Positions 18,149 to 26,817 of a DNA stretch of 38,998 bases are shown here, piece after piece. Within the stretch, counting starts at the first letter, position 1; each line of letters starts with the position of its first letter. The stretch lies in contig CAYLRF010000008.1 in the NCBI GenBank assembly GCA_964385995.1, positions 1 to 38,998 on the forward strand. Reading direction: 5' to 3'. The notes under the pieces were generated by a model, which was given only the letters and a program-made list of their open reading frames with translations, made no database searches and was not told the DNA's origin. The stretch is from CAYLRF01 sp964385995. GTDB lineage: Bacteria; Bacillota; Clostridia; Lachnospirales; Lachnospiraceae. Position numbers and translations under genes: made by a program.

Positions 18149-19462
18149 GTGGATTACACGACCGTATTTTTATACAGATCAAATCAGTGGTATAACGACG
18201 GTCTGAAGAAGGCCGACATCCGCGATCTGTCAGGCGCGGAGGCCTCCTTAAGAAGGAGTCTTTGGTATAACCGCGACAATGTGGCGGCGAGAAATCTCCT
18301 TGGCCTTGTCTATTACGGTAAGGGAGAGGTATGCGAAGCGCTGGTTCAGTGGATAATCAGCAAAAACATACAGTCGCACGAGAATATCGCCGCTTACTTT
18401 ATAAAAAGAGTGCAGGGGACTCCGAACGATCTGGAGCTTATAAATCAGGCGGCGAAAAAATACAATCAATGTCTGGATTACTGCCGTCAGGGCAGCGAGG
18501 ATCTCGCGATCATACAGCTTAACAAGGTTATTTCCATGAATCCCGTCTTCCTAAGGGCGTATCAGCTTCTGGCGCTTCTTTACATACAGACGGGACAGCG
18601 CTCGAAGGCGAGGCAGGTTCTGCGCCGCGCTTACAGGCTGGATGTCACGAACGTGACAACACTGCGTTATATGCACGAGCTGAGCCTGATTCACGGCAGG
18701 GATAAGGCGCAAAAGGACGGCAAAAAACAGTCAGTCTCCTATCAGATGGGCAACGAGACCATCATTCAGCCCGTTTCTTCCACATTAAAAGACAGCGCGC
18801 CGAAGATGACGGTGTTAAATATCGTAACCGGAGTTGTGGTAGGCGTGGTGCTGGTGTGGTTTCTGATGGTTCCGGCGGTGAGGCAGAATATGGCGAAAAA
18901 AGCCAGGGATGAGGCCGTCTCATACAGTGAACAGATAGCGTCGCTGAAAAGTCAGATAGATCTTTTGGAACAGGATATTGATAAATACAAAGCCGACAGC
19001 GAGGCTACGGCGGCCGAGATAGAGACGGCGAAAAATACCAAGAACAGTTACGAGGGTTTGGTGTCCGCCATTAACCATGCCCGTCAGGAAAATTACGACC
19101 GGGCTTCCCTGGCCGACGAGCTTCTTGCCATAGACGCGTCATCTCTGGGAGAAGTCGGGAAAACCGTATACGACGACATCACAAAGGACGTCTTTGAGGA
19201 GCAGTGCGAAAAGCTCTATGAGTCCGCCGCACGGGATTACGACGCGGGAAATTATAAATCCGTTACGGAAAAGATGGAACGCGCGGTGAAAATGAGAGAA
19301 GGCTACGAAAACGGCCGCGCGCTGCTGCTGCTTTTAAAGGCTTATCAAAAGACGGGAGATTTGGAGCACGCCGCCGCAGTAAACAGCCGCATAACGGAGC
19401 TTTTCCCGGGAAGCGATGTCGCGAAAGAGGCGGCCGACTTTATAAACGGCACCGAGCGGTAA
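18149..19462 (+). CDS. TPR / transmembrane / coiled-coil protein
   Basis: A 437-residue protein. The first 190 residues hold TPR-like helical repeats (around 10-60, 100-140, 140-175). A single membrane segment (about 228-250) follows, then a coiled coil (about 258-300) and a second TPR-like region (about 345-430), presumably outside the membrane. The function is not known. It starts at GTG, with Shine-Dalgarno bases in the preceding 43-aa gene. It ends 3 bp from the stop of the convergent epimerase gene. Its neighbours suggest an envelope-associated scaffold, which is inference. Confidence 0.78.
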   Translation: MDYTTVFLYRSNQWYNDGLKKADIRDLSGAEASLRRSLWYNRDNVAARNLLGLVYYGKGEVCEALVQWIISKNIQSHENIAAYFIKRVQGTPNDLELINQAAKKYNQCLDYCRQGSEDLAIIQLNKVISMNPVFLRAYQLLALLYIQTGQRSKARQVLRRAYRLDVTNVTTLRYMHELSLIHGRDKAQKDGKKQSVSYQMGNETIIQPVSSTLKDSAPKMTVLNIVTGVVVGVVLVWFLMVPAVRQNMAKKARDEAVSYSEQIASLKSQIDLLEQDIDKYKADSEATAAEIETAKNTKNSYEGLVSAINHARQENYDRASLADELLAIDASSLGEVGKTVYDDITKDVFEEQCEKLYESAARDYDAGNYKSVTEKMERAVKMREGYENGRALLLLLKAYQKTGDLEHAAAVNSRITELFPGSDVAKEAADFINGTER

Positions 19463-19465
19463 ATT

Positions 19466-20218
19466 TTACGGATTTTCATTTTCGGGCGCGTCCGCCCGGT
19501 TTAGGACGCCGCGAAGCTTTATGATGGCGTCCGAAAGGTTCATGTCCGGGGAAAATACGGACGAACTGCCTGCGACGAAGAGATCCGTACCCGCTTCGCG
19601 CATGAGCGGGGCCGCCGCAAAGCTCACGTTGCCGTCCGCTTCGATGGAGACGTCCGCTCGTCCGTGCGCGTCGAGCATTTCGCGAAGCGCTGCTATCTTG
19701 CGGAGGGTCTGCGGCACGAGTTTTTGTCCCGAATAGCCGGGATTTACCGTCATGACAAGCACGCCGTCGAGATCGTCGGTCACATTTTCCAGTGTGACAA
19801 GAGGCGTGGCGGGGTTAATCGCCGCGTAAGCCAAAGCCCCCTTGGCGTGAATGTATGAGAGGGCCCGCTGCAGATGCCGGGTGGCTTCCGCGTGCACCGA
19901 TACTATCTCGCCCGGCGCGATGTCAAACCAGTCGAGCTTGCTCTCGGGTGTCTCCACCATGAGATGAATATCAAGCGGTATTTTCGTGTTTTCGCGCAGT
20001 TTCCTGCAATAATCCGTACCGAGAGTGAAATTCGGGACAAAGCTGCCGTCCATCACGTCGATGTGCAGATATTCGACGCCCTCCTTCTCGAATACACGGA
20101 GAGTCTCGCTAAGGCGCATGGGATCGGCGCACATCATGGACGGTGACAGTTTGACAGGCAGTTTGCCCGCCGTCTTACCGTCACGCGCCCCTGAAATTAC
20201 CGAAGTTGAATCTGACAT
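19466..20218 (-). CDS. ribulose-phosphate/allulose-phosphate 3-epimerase family
   Basis: A 250-residue TIM-barrel epimerase. Motifs are SPSMMCADP, HIDVMDGSFVPNFTLG, DIHLMVETP, VMTVNPGYSGQ and IEADGN, which supply the catalytic Asp pair and His ligands of the Rpe family. SPSMMCAD is somewhat closer to AlsE-type allulose-6-phosphate epimerases than to housekeeping Rpe, so the substrate is open. I use the internal ATG at 20218 because AGGAGGCAGGAG lies just before it; the ATG at 20296 has no Shine-Dalgarno. It follows the dehydrogenase gene by about 160 bp on the same strand. Confidence 0.88.
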   Translation of the reverse strand: MSDSTSVISGARDGKTAGKLPVKLSPSMMCADPMRLSETLRVFEKEGVEYLHIDVMDGSFVPNFTLGTDYCRKLRENTKIPLDIHLMVETPESKLDWFDIAPGEIVSVHAEATRHLQRALSYIHAKGALAYAAINPATPLVTLENVTDDLDGVLVMTVNPGYSGQKLVPQTLRKIAALREMLDAHGRADVSIEADGNVSFAAAPLMREAGTDLFVAGSSSVFSPDMNLSDAIIKLRGVLNRADAPENENP

Positions 20219-20380
20219 TTCTCCTGCCTCCTGCAATTCCACTTTGCCTGCAGTTACCGAAAAGCGGAAAGTTAAACACTTTTGTTGACCGAACATTGAA
20301 GGTTGAACAATCCACAGCTCCGGCCTGAATGTGAAGGGGCCGCCGGCGTAAGCCCTCTGCCGAAAGGAACCTAATATAAA

Positions 20381-21409
20381 TCAACCGCACTCCACCATCA
20401 CCTTGCAGTAAAATTCGCTGTTTTCGTGCATCATCCGCAGCGCGTCGTTTAGGCCTGAAAGCGGATATCGGTGCGTGATAAGCGGTTTCAGGACGAGCCG
20501 GCCCTCGGAGACAGCCTTCACTGTGTCGCGCCAGTCATTTTCACGCGTTCCGTAAAGCTCATTCCATATGCCGTGCAGCGTAAGCTCCCTTCGAAGTATC
20601 TGTGAATATACGGGCTTATCGATCTGCATGGGACGCGAGGGATTGCCCATGAGAACTATGTGCCCGTAAGGGCGGGTCGCCATAATCAGCTGCCCGAGAG
20701 CGGGAGATGCCCCGCTTGCCTCTATACCTACGTCGACCTTGACGCCCTCTTCGTACATCTCAAAGCCCATCTTCCGGGCAAATTCGGCTTTTTGGGGCAT
20801 TATTTCAAGGAACATGACCCTTTTCGCCCCGAAACTTTTCGCCCACATAGCCTCGATGAGTCCGATGGTTCCCGCTCCCGCGATAAGCACCGTATCGTTT
20901 TCCTTTATGCCGGCGGTCTTGACCGCGTGCAGGGCGACGGAAGCGGGCTCGCACATGGCGCCCTCCTCATAGGGAACATTGTCGGGAAGAGGTACGAGAT
21001 TGAATTTTTTTACCGCGAGATATTCCCCGAATCCGCCGTCGCGGCGCGAGCCGTAATAATCGTAATTTTCGCATTGAGCGTAGTGCTCGTCTTTACACGA
21101 CTCGCAGTTAAAGCACGGCAGCAGGGGAAATACCGCCACTTTCTTATCGGAGAATTCTCCCGACGGGTCATATATCACCTGCCCGGCAAACTCGTGTCCG
21201 ATAGTGAGTGGAAAACGGCAGGTGCCGTCGATAAAGACACGGCCGATGTCACTTCCGCAGACACCGCAGTTTTTTATTTTCACAAGAACTTCCCCGTCCC
21301 CGACGTCAAACATGGGCACGGACTCATATCTTAAGTCGCCGATGCCGTGGAGACGGTTCGCCATAAATGTCTCAGGTATCCCAAGTGTTTTTCTCAGATT
21401 TTCCGTCAT
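20381..21409 (-). CDS. zinc-dependent sugar-alcohol(-phosphate) dehydrogenase, GatD-like
   Basis: A medium-chain dehydrogenase of about 342 residues. It has the catalytic zinc site GVCGSD and GHEFAG, the structural zinc site CFNCESCKDEHYAQC (Cys-x2-Cys-x2-Cys-x7-Cys), and the NAD-binding GAGTIG. The LHGIGDLRYESVP N-terminus and GIWNELYG...NDWRDTV region resemble galactitol-1-phosphate 5-dehydrogenase. With the epimerase downstream, conversion of a polyol phosphate to a ketose phosphate is plausible. The start is ATG 21409, with GGGGTG eight bases upstream. The family N-terminus would also allow 21364, which lacks a Shine-Dalgarno. Confidence 0.85.
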   Translation of the reverse strand: MTENLRKTLGIPETFMANRLHGIGDLRYESVPMFDVGDGEVLVKIKNCGVCGSDIGRVFIDGTCRFPLTIGHEFAGQVIYDPSGEFSDKKVAVFPLLPCFNCESCKDEHYAQCENYDYYGSRRDGGFGEYLAVKKFNLVPLPDNVPYEEGAMCEPASVALHAVKTAGIKENDTVLIAGAGTIGLIEAMWAKSFGAKRVMFLEIMPQKAEFARKMGFEMYEEGVKVDVGIEASGASPALGQLIMATRPYGHIVLMGNPSRPMQIDKPVYSQILRRELTLHGIWNELYGTRENDWRDTVKAVSEGRLVLKPLITHRYPLSGLNDALRMMHENSEFYCKVMVECG

Positions 21410-21459
21410 GTCTTTTTCACCCCGCAATTTCAGATAATTTAAAACCGAAGAACGCCCAA

Positions 21460-21488
21460 AGTATAACATCAAGTCCCGCCCGATTCAA
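21460..21488 (-). promoter_or_regulatory. extended -10 promoter for the dehydrogenase-epimerase unit
   Basis: On the minus strand, TTGAAT (21488-21483), 17-bp spacer and TATACT (21465-21460) preceded by TGt. It lies about 50 bp before the dehydrogenase start and diverges from the S10 promoter. Confidence 0.7.
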
Positions 21489-21655
21489 GGCGGACAGGCG
21501 AAGTTATATGCGTATCGGGGAATGAAAGATCGCGCGGACGCCGTAAGCGCCGGTCTTACCGCAACATTTCCTTTTGTCGGGACATTTTCATTTGCGGTTT
21601 ATCAGGACATTATCATTTTCGATTTATACCCAAAATCGATTCCCGAAAATTTTTC
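21489..21655. other. divergent intergenic region between promoters
   Basis: About 165 bp between the two divergent promoters. I see no gene or repeat. The part nearest the S10 promoter (21560-21660) is clearly more AT-rich than its surroundings, as expected for an UP-element-like region. Confidence 0.4.
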
Positions 21656-21684
21656 TTGCATTGCAATATGTCTTTCGCTATAAT
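21656..21684 (+). promoter_or_regulatory. S10 operon promoter
   Basis: TTGCAT (21656-21661), 17-bp spacer, TATAAT (21679-21684), preceded by AT-rich sequence. It is the only strong promoter before rpsJ and implies a leader of about 245 nt. Confidence 0.85.
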
Positions 21685-21690
21685 GTAACG

Positions 21691-21936
21691 GCTGTGACGC
21701 GATAGCTGTGATGCGGGAGGTTGCTGCAAGGCGCGTGGCAGGTTTTTCCCGCGGAGCGAATGTCAGGTTACGAAACCGGCGGCAAGTCACTGTACTTAAA
21801 GATTTCCGCGGCCCGCTTAAAGGGTTGGGTCCGGGAGTTTTCCGTGTGTACGCGCATGACACACACGGCAGAGTGTACAGTCACCGCTTGTCGTACCGTG
21901 GTTAAGGGACAGTACGGATAAGGAGGCGACTTTTTT
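21691..21936 (+). promoter_or_regulatory. long structured leader of the S10 operon
   Basis: The transcript leader before rpsJ contains a perfect 8-bp stem CCGTGTGT/ACACACGG (21842-21849 with 21861-21868). This is enclosed by a longer-range pairing of GTCACTGTAC (about 21786-21795) with GTACAGTCAC (about 21875-21884). No terminator T-run or ORF is seen. Ribosomal-protein autoregulation is a reasonable inference but I do not recognise a known leader family. Confidence 0.45.
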
Positions 21937-22254
21937 ATGGCAAGTCAGATAATGAGGATCACGCTTAAGGCGTATGAGCATCAGCTTGTGGACGAATCGG
22001 CGGCCAAGATCATCGAGACGGTCAGACGCAACGGTTCCGAGGTAAGCGGCCCGGTACCGCTTCCGACCAAGAGGGAGGTCATCACCATCCTTCGCGCCGT
22101 TCACAAGTACAAGGATTCCCGCGAACAGTTCGAGCAGAAGACGCACAAAAGACTTATCGACATCATCGATCCCACGCCGAGGACGGTCGACGCGCTTTCG
22201 AAACTCGAGCTTCCCGCCGGCGTATACATCGACATAAAGATGAAGACGCGCTGA
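21937..22254 (+). CDS. rpsJ: 30S ribosomal protein S10
   Basis: 105 residues with the S10 hallmarks IRITLKAYEH-like start (MRITLKAYEH), GPVPLPT and THKRLIDIIDPT. Component of the 30S head and, in many bacteria, the NusE antitermination factor. First gene of the S10 cluster, with AGGAGG ten bases upstream. Confidence 0.99.
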   Translation: MASQIMRITLKAYEHQLVDESAAKIIETVRRNGSEVSGPVPLPTKREVITILRAVHKYKDSREQFEQKTHKRLIDIIDPTPRTVDALSKLELPAGVYIDIKMKTR

Positions 22255-22334
22255 CGGTAGATATCGCGACGGATTTAGGATGAGCGTCACAGGATACGCT
22301 CCGCTGTAAATCTTAAAGGAGGCATTATTTAATT

Positions 22335-23015
22335 ATGAAGAAAGCTATTTTGGCCACGAAGATCGGGATGACACAGATCTTCTCCGAGGACGGCACCGTG
22401 ATACCTGTGACGGTGCTTGAGGCGGGGCCCTGCGCCGTTACTCAGATAAAGACAGAAGAAAATGACGGTTACGGCGCCGTTCAGGTCGGTTTTGTCGATA
22501 AGAAGGAAAAGGTCGTGCAAAAGGACGGAAGCGGCAAGAAGCAGATCTTCCACAGGCACGGCACGAATAAGCCCGAGAAAGGCCATTTTGACAAAGCGAA
22601 TGTCCAAAGCAAGAGATACGTCAGGGAATTAAAGCTTGATGACGCCGGCGACTATCAGCCGGGACAGGAGATTCGCGCCGACATTTTTAGTGCGGGCGAC
22701 AGGGTAGACGCCACCGCCGTATCAAAAGGCAAGGGATTTCAGGGCGCCGTAAAGCGGCACGGTCTTCAAAGAGGTCCCATGGCGCACGGCTCGAAGTACC
22801 ATCGTCACGCGGGATCAAACGGCGCGTCCAGTAATCCCAGCCGCGTCTTTAAGGGCAAGAAGATGGCGGGCCGTATGGGCGGACGTCAGACCACCGTTCA
22901 AAATCTCGAAGTCGTCAGAGTGGACGCGGAGAAGAATCTTCTTCTTATAAAGGGCTCCGTGCCGGGACCGAAGAAAACTCTGGTGAAGATCAAAGAGAGC
23001 GTGAAATCGGTCTGA
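22335..23015 (+). CDS. rplC: 50S ribosomal protein L3
   Basis: 226 residues, beginning KKAILATKIGMTQIF and containing KGKGFQGAVKRHG and GRMGGRQTT, typical of L3, which reaches toward the peptidyl-transferase centre. It lies 80 bp after rpsJ with AAAGGAGG upstream. Slightly longer than the approximately 210-residue norm because of a few extra residues in the middle (HFDKANVQSK region). Confidence 0.99.
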   Translation: MKKAILATKIGMTQIFSEDGTVIPVTVLEAGPCAVTQIKTEENDGYGAVQVGFVDKKEKVVQKDGSGKKQIFHRHGTNKPEKGHFDKANVQSKRYVRELKLDDAGDYQPGQEIRADIFSAGDRVDATAVSKGKGFQGAVKRHGLQRGPMAHGSKYHRHAGSNGASSNPSRVFKGKKMAGRMGGRQTTVQNLEVVRVDAEKNLLLIKGSVPGPKKTLVKIKESVKSV

Positions 23016-23044
23016 GGCAGGCTCGGAAGGAGGATAGACTAAAG

Positions 23045-23665
23045 ATGGCAGAAGTATCTGTTTTCAATAAAGAAGGTCACGAGGTAGGCACCGTAAGTCT
23101 AAGTGACGCCATCTTCGGCGCCGAGGTAAACGAACACCTCATGCACATGTCGGTGGTTCAGTACCTCGCAGACAGAAGGCAGGGCACTCAGAAAGCGAAG
23201 ACGCGCAGCGAGGTCTCCGGCGGAGGCCGCAAGCCCTGGAAGCAAAAAGGCACCGGCCACGCGAGGCAGGGTTCCATCAGGGCGCCTCAGTGGAAAGGCG
23301 GCGGAGTGGTATTCGCGCCCGTGCCGAGAGACTACTCATTTAAGATCAATAGAAAGGAAAAACGCGCGGCGCTTAAATCCGCGCTTACTTCCAGAGTGCG
23401 GGAAAACAAGCTCATCGTTATCGACGACATGTCGTTCGATGAGATAAAGACCAAAAGCTTTAAGACGATGCTGGATTGCCTGTCGGTTGAAAAGGCCCTC
23501 ATCGTGGTGGAGGACGCGAATAAAAACGCTCAGCTTTCCGCGAGAAACATACCGGGCGTTAAGACGACGGGCTCAAATAAGCTGAACGTCTACGAGATAC
23601 TGAAATATCAGACGCTTATCGTTGAAAAGTCAGTCATCGCCGCTATCGAGGAGGTGTACGCTTAA
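23045..23665 (+). CDS. rplD: 50S ribosomal protein L4
   Basis: 206 residues. RQGTQKAKTRSEVSGGGRKPW and the loop GTGHARQGSIRAPQWKGGG are characteristic; the loop enters the peptide exit tunnel. L4 represses its own operon in E. coli; whether it does so here is unknown. Only one base separates its stop from rplW. Confidence 0.99.
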   Translation: MAEVSVFNKEGHEVGTVSLSDAIFGAEVNEHLMHMSVVQYLADRRQGTQKAKTRSEVSGGGRKPWKQKGTGHARQGSIRAPQWKGGGVVFAPVPRDYSFKINRKEKRAALKSALTSRVRENKLIVIDDMSFDEIKTKSFKTMLDCLSVEKALIVVEDANKNAQLSARNIPGVKTTGSNKLNVYEILKYQTLIVEKSVIAAIEEVYA

Positions 23666-23666
23666 A

Positions 23667-23966
23667 ATGGCAGATCTTAAGTATTACGACATTATCCTGA
23701 AACCTGTCGTTACAGAGAAAAGCATGAACATGATGTCTGAGAAGACATATACTTTTCTGGTACATCCCGACGCGAACAAAAGCCAGATCAGGGAAGCCGT
23801 GGAGAAGATGTTTAAGGGTGTTAAGGTGGATACCGTAAACACGATTACCACTCCCGGAAAGCCCAAGAGAAGAGGCACGACGGTGGGCAGGACCGCGAAG
23901 ACGAAGAAGGCCGTTGTAAAGCTTACTTCCGACTCTGAAGACATCGAGATCTTCGAGGGACTCTGA
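23667..23966 (+). CDS. rplW: 50S ribosomal protein L23
   Basis: 99 residues from ATG 23667, with ILKPVVTEKS and the KPKRRGTTVGR loop. L23 sits at the tunnel exit and docks trigger factor and SRP. The upstream in-frame ATG at 23622 is inside rplD and would add a non-homologous extension, so it is not used. GGAGG lies in the last codons of rplD. Confidence 0.99.
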   Translation: MADLKYYDIILKPVVTEKSMNMMSEKTYTFLVHPDANKSQIREAVEKMFKGVKVDTVNTITTPGKPKRRGTTVGRTAKTKKAVVKLTSDSEDIEIFEGL

Positions 23967-24036
23967 CAGTTGACTTCGGCGTTTGCCGAAAATGCGCGAA
24001 GGCTCATACCTTCGGATATCGAAAGGAGTAAATGTA

Positions 24037-24879
24037 ATGGGAATCAAAACTTACCGCCCTTACACGCCTTCCAGAAGGCACATGACAGGCTCCGATCACT
24101 CGGAGATCACCAAGGACACGCCCGAGAGGTCGCTTCTGGCGCCCGCCAAGAGTACCGCGGGACGCAATAATCAGGGCAAGATCACCGTGCGTCATCGCGG
24201 AGGCGGCGCGAAGAGGCGTTACAGAATCGTGGATTTTAAGCGCAACAAAGACGGTGTCCCCGCGACCGTGGTCGGGATCGAGTACGACCCGAACAGATCC
24301 GCGAATATCGCTCTTCTTCAATATGAGGACGGGACAAAATCTTATATCATAGCTCCCGCGGGACTCACCGACGGCATGACCGTGATGAACGGTCCGGACG
24401 CCGAGATCCGCGTGGGCAACTGTCTGCCGCTTTCGGCCATTCCGGTCGGCACGCAGATACATAACATAGAGCTTTATCCGGGACACGGCGGGCAGCTGGT
24501 AAGATCCGCCGGTAATGTTGCTCAGCTTATGGCCAAGGAAGGCAAGTACGCCACGGTGCGTCTCCCCTCGGGCGAGATGAGGATGATCCCGCTTGTCTGC
24601 AGGGCTACAGTCGGTGTGGTCGGAAACGGCGATCATAACCTCATCGTGGTAGGTAAAGCAGGACGCAAGAGGCATATGGGCATAAGACCCACCGTCCGCG
24701 GATCGGCCATGAACCCGAACGACCATCCTCACGGAGGCGGCGAGGGCAAGGCCGGTATAGGACGACCCGGTCCCTGCACTCCCTGGGGTAAGCCGGCGCT
24801 GGGCCTTAAGACGAGGAAGAAACATAAACAGTCCGACAAATTTATAGTGAGAAGAAGAGACGGACGGGCGATAAAATAA
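24037..24879 (+). CDS. rplB: 50S ribosomal protein L2
   Basis: 280 residues beginning MGIKTYRPYTPSRR, with GRNNQGKITVRHRGGGAKRRYR and the C-terminal GGGEGKAGIGRPGP. L2 is a core 23S rRNA-binding protein needed for subunit association. AAAGGAG precedes the ATG at 24037; the earlier ATG at 23983 lacks support. Within the C-terminal loop the usual GHPHGGGEG appears as DHPHGGGEG. Confidence 0.99.
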   Translation: MGIKTYRPYTPSRRHMTGSDHSEITKDTPERSLLAPAKSTAGRNNQGKITVRHRGGGAKRRYRIVDFKRNKDGVPATVVGIEYDPNRSANIALLQYEDGTKSYIIAPAGLTDGMTVMNGPDAEIRVGNCLPLSAIPVGTQIHNIELYPGHGGQLVRSAGNVAQLMAKEGKYATVRLPSGEMRMIPLVCRATVGVVGNGDHNLIVVGKAGRKRHMGIRPTVRGSAMNPNDHPHGGGEGKAGIGRPGPCTPWGKPALGLKTRKKHKQSDKFIVRRRDGRAIK

Positions 24880-24900
24880 CCGGGAAGAAATGGTTTTCGG

Positions 24901-25017
24901 TATAATTGCCGCGAACACGCTAAAGTGAAAAGCTGCGGGTTTTTGAAGCGAAGCCTTCCGGATACGTCCGGGTGTGTGAGGCGCTTTTGAGAAAGCTTAA
25001 GGAGGATATTTTACAAT
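24901..25017 (+). promoter_or_regulatory. rpsS leader with a -10-like box and stem-loop
   Basis: The 138-bp rplB-rpsS spacer begins with TATAAT (24901-24906) but no recognisable -35. Downstream is a perfect CCGGA-TACG-TCCGG hairpin (24958-24971), flanked by further pairing GCCT/AGGC and AAGC/GCTT. AAGGAGG follows. An internal promoter or attenuator is possible but weakly supported. Confidence 0.35.
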
Positions 25018-25299
25018 ATGGGTCGCTCATTAAAAAAAGGTCCTTTCGCGGACGAGAGTTTACTTAAGAAAGTAAGGGCGCTCAACGAATCGGGAGAGAA
25101 GACGGTGATAAAGACGTGGTCGCGCCGCTCCACTATTTTCCCGATCATGGTAGGTCATACCATAGCAGTCCATGACGGACGCAAGCATGTTCCGGTATAC
25201 ATAACCGAGGATATGGTGGGACATAAGCTCGGTGAATTTGTGCCGACCCGTACCTACCGCGGGCACGGCAAAGATGAGAAGAAATCAAAAATCCGCTAG
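25018..25299 (+). CDS. rpsS: 30S ribosomal protein S19
   Basis: 93 residues, beginning MGRSLKKGPFADESLL with IKTWSRRSTIFP and GHKLGEFVPTRTYRGHG. S19 contacts S13 in the 30S head. AAGGAGG precedes the ATG. Confidence 0.99.
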   Translation: MGRSLKKGPFADESLLKKVRALNESGEKTVIKTWSRRSTIFPIMVGHTIAVHDGRKHVPVYITEDMVGHKLGEFVPTRTYRGHGKDEKKSKIR

Positions 25300-25328
25300 A
25301 ATCTGTGATTTGAAAGGAGGGTTCACCC

Positions 25329-25715
25329 ATGGCAAAAGGGCACAGATCCCAGATAAAAAGGGTCAGAAACAGTAATAAAGACACCAGACCGCACGCTAAG
25401 CTGTCTTACGCCGGGATATCGGTGCAAAAGGCGTGTTTTGTGTTGGACGCCATCAGGGGTAAGGATGTGGATACGGCTATCGCCATCTTGACCTACAGTC
25501 CCAGATACGGCTCCGCCATTATAAGGAAACTCCTCGAGTCCGCCGTGGCGAACGCCGAGAACAACAACGGTATGAACGCAGCTCATCTGTATGTCGCGGA
25601 ATGTTACGCGAACAAAGGCCCCACTCTTAAGAGAATGCGCCCGAGGGCGCAGGGCAGGGCCTACAGGATAGAGAGGCGGACGAGTCATATCAGTGTAGTG
25701 CTTGACGAGAGATAA
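25329..25715 (+). CDS. rplV: 50S ribosomal protein L22
   Basis: 128 residues. AKLSYAGISVQKACFVLDAIRG and the tunnel-lining loop GPTLKRMRPRAQGRAYRI are typical of L22, including the beta-hairpin that lines the exit tunnel. AAAGGAGG precedes the ATG; rpsC follows after 11 bp. Confidence 0.99.
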   Translation: MAKGHRSQIKRVRNSNKDTRPHAKLSYAGISVQKACFVLDAIRGKDVDTAIAILTYSPRYGSAIIRKLLESAVANAENNNGMNAAHLYVAECYANKGPTLKRMRPRAQGRAYRIERRTSHISVVLDER

Positions 25716-25726
25716 GGAGGAAATAT

Positions 25727-26383
25727 ATGGGACAGAAAGTTAATCCTCACGGCCTGCGCGTCGGCATAAATAAGGATTGGGATTCCAGATGGTACGCCGA
25801 GTCCGATTTCGCGGATCTGTTGGCGGAGGACTATAAGATTAGAGAGTTCCTTAAGAAAAGGCTCTACAGCTCGGGTGTCTCCAAGATAGAGATAGAGAGA
25901 GCCTCCGACAGACTGAAAGTCACCGTGTTTACCGCGAAGCCCGGTATCGTGATCGGAAAAGGCGGTCAGGAGATTGAGAAGGTAAAGACCGAGCTTTCGA
26001 AACTCACCGATAAAAAGCTGGTCATCGACGTAAAAGAGATCAAAAGGCCCGACAGGGACGCCCAGCTCGTGGCGGAGAACATCGCGGGGCAGCTCGAGAA
26101 CCGTACGTCGTTCAGACGCGCCATGAAGTCCTGTATGCAGCGCACTATGAAAAGCGGCGCGCTCGGTATCAAGACTACGTGTTCGGGACGTTTGGGCGGC
26201 GCGGAGATGGCGCGCACGGAGACGTATTCCGAGGGCACGATCCCGCTTCAGACACTCAGGGCGGACATAGATTACGGTTTTGCCGAGGCTAAAACCACCT
26301 ACGGAAAAGTGGGAGTCAAGGTCTGGATCTACAAAGGAGAGATACTCCCGAAGAAACAGGGCGAGGAAGGGAGTGGTAGATAG
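25727..26383 (+). CDS. rpsC: 30S ribosomal protein S3
   Basis: 218 residues, beginning MGQKVNPHGLRVGINKDWDSRW, with the KH domain loop VIGKGGQEIEKVK. S3 binds mRNA at the entry channel of the 30S subunit. AAGGAGG upstream. Confidence 0.99.
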   Translation: MGQKVNPHGLRVGINKDWDSRWYAESDFADLLAEDYKIREFLKKRLYSSGVSKIEIERASDRLKVTVFTAKPGIVIGKGGQEIEKVKTELSKLTDKKLVIDVKEIKRPDRDAQLVAENIAGQLENRTSFRRAMKSCMQRTMKSGALGIKTTCSGRLGGAEMARTETYSEGTIPLQTLRADIDYGFAEAKTTYGKVGVKVWIYKGEILPKKQGEEGSGR

Positions 26384-26385
26384 TC

Positions 26386-26817
26386 ATGTTAATGCCGAAG
26401 AGAACGAAGCATCGTAAGCAGTTCAGAGGCTCGATGAGAGGAAAGGCGCAAAGAGGCAACAGGATTACCGACGGAGAATACGGCCTTGTAGCTACCGAGC
26501 CCTGCTGGATACGCTCCAATCAGATAGAGGCGGCGCGTATTGCCGTGACTCGTTTCGTAAAGCGCGGCGGCAGGATCTGGATCAAGGTTTTCCCTGATAA
26601 GCCCGTGACCGCGAAGCCGGCCGAGACCCGTATGGGTTCGGGAAAGGGGACCGTGGAGTACTGGGTGGCCGTGGTGAAGCCGGGCCGGGTACTCTTTGAG
26701 ATAGCGGGCGTGTCGGAAGATGTCGCCAGGGAGGCGCTGAGGCTGGCCATGCATAAGCTTCCGTGCAAATGCAGGATAGCGTCCCGCGAGGAATTGGAAG
26801 GCGGTGATGACCGGTGA
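26386..26817 (+). CDS. rplP: 50S ribosomal protein L16
   Basis: 143 residues starting MLMPKRTKHRKQFRG, with ESNQIEAARIA-like WIRSNQIEAARIAVTR and RMGSGKG. L16 contributes to the A-site region. It begins 2 bp after rpsC and overlaps rpmC by 4 bp (GTGA), indicating coupling. Confidence 0.99.
   Translation: MLMPKRTKHRKQFRGSMRGKAQRGNRITDGEYGLVATEPCWIRSNQIEAARIAVTRFVKRGGRIWIKVFPDKPVTAKPAETRMGSGKGTVEYWVAVVKPGRVLFEIAGVSEDVAREALRLAMHKLPCKCRIASREELEGGDDR

Noticed and set aside
24004..24918. 304-residue minus-strand ORF opposite rplB
   Set aside because: Mirror frame of a certain ribosomal gene; no recognisable domain and no Shine-Dalgarno.
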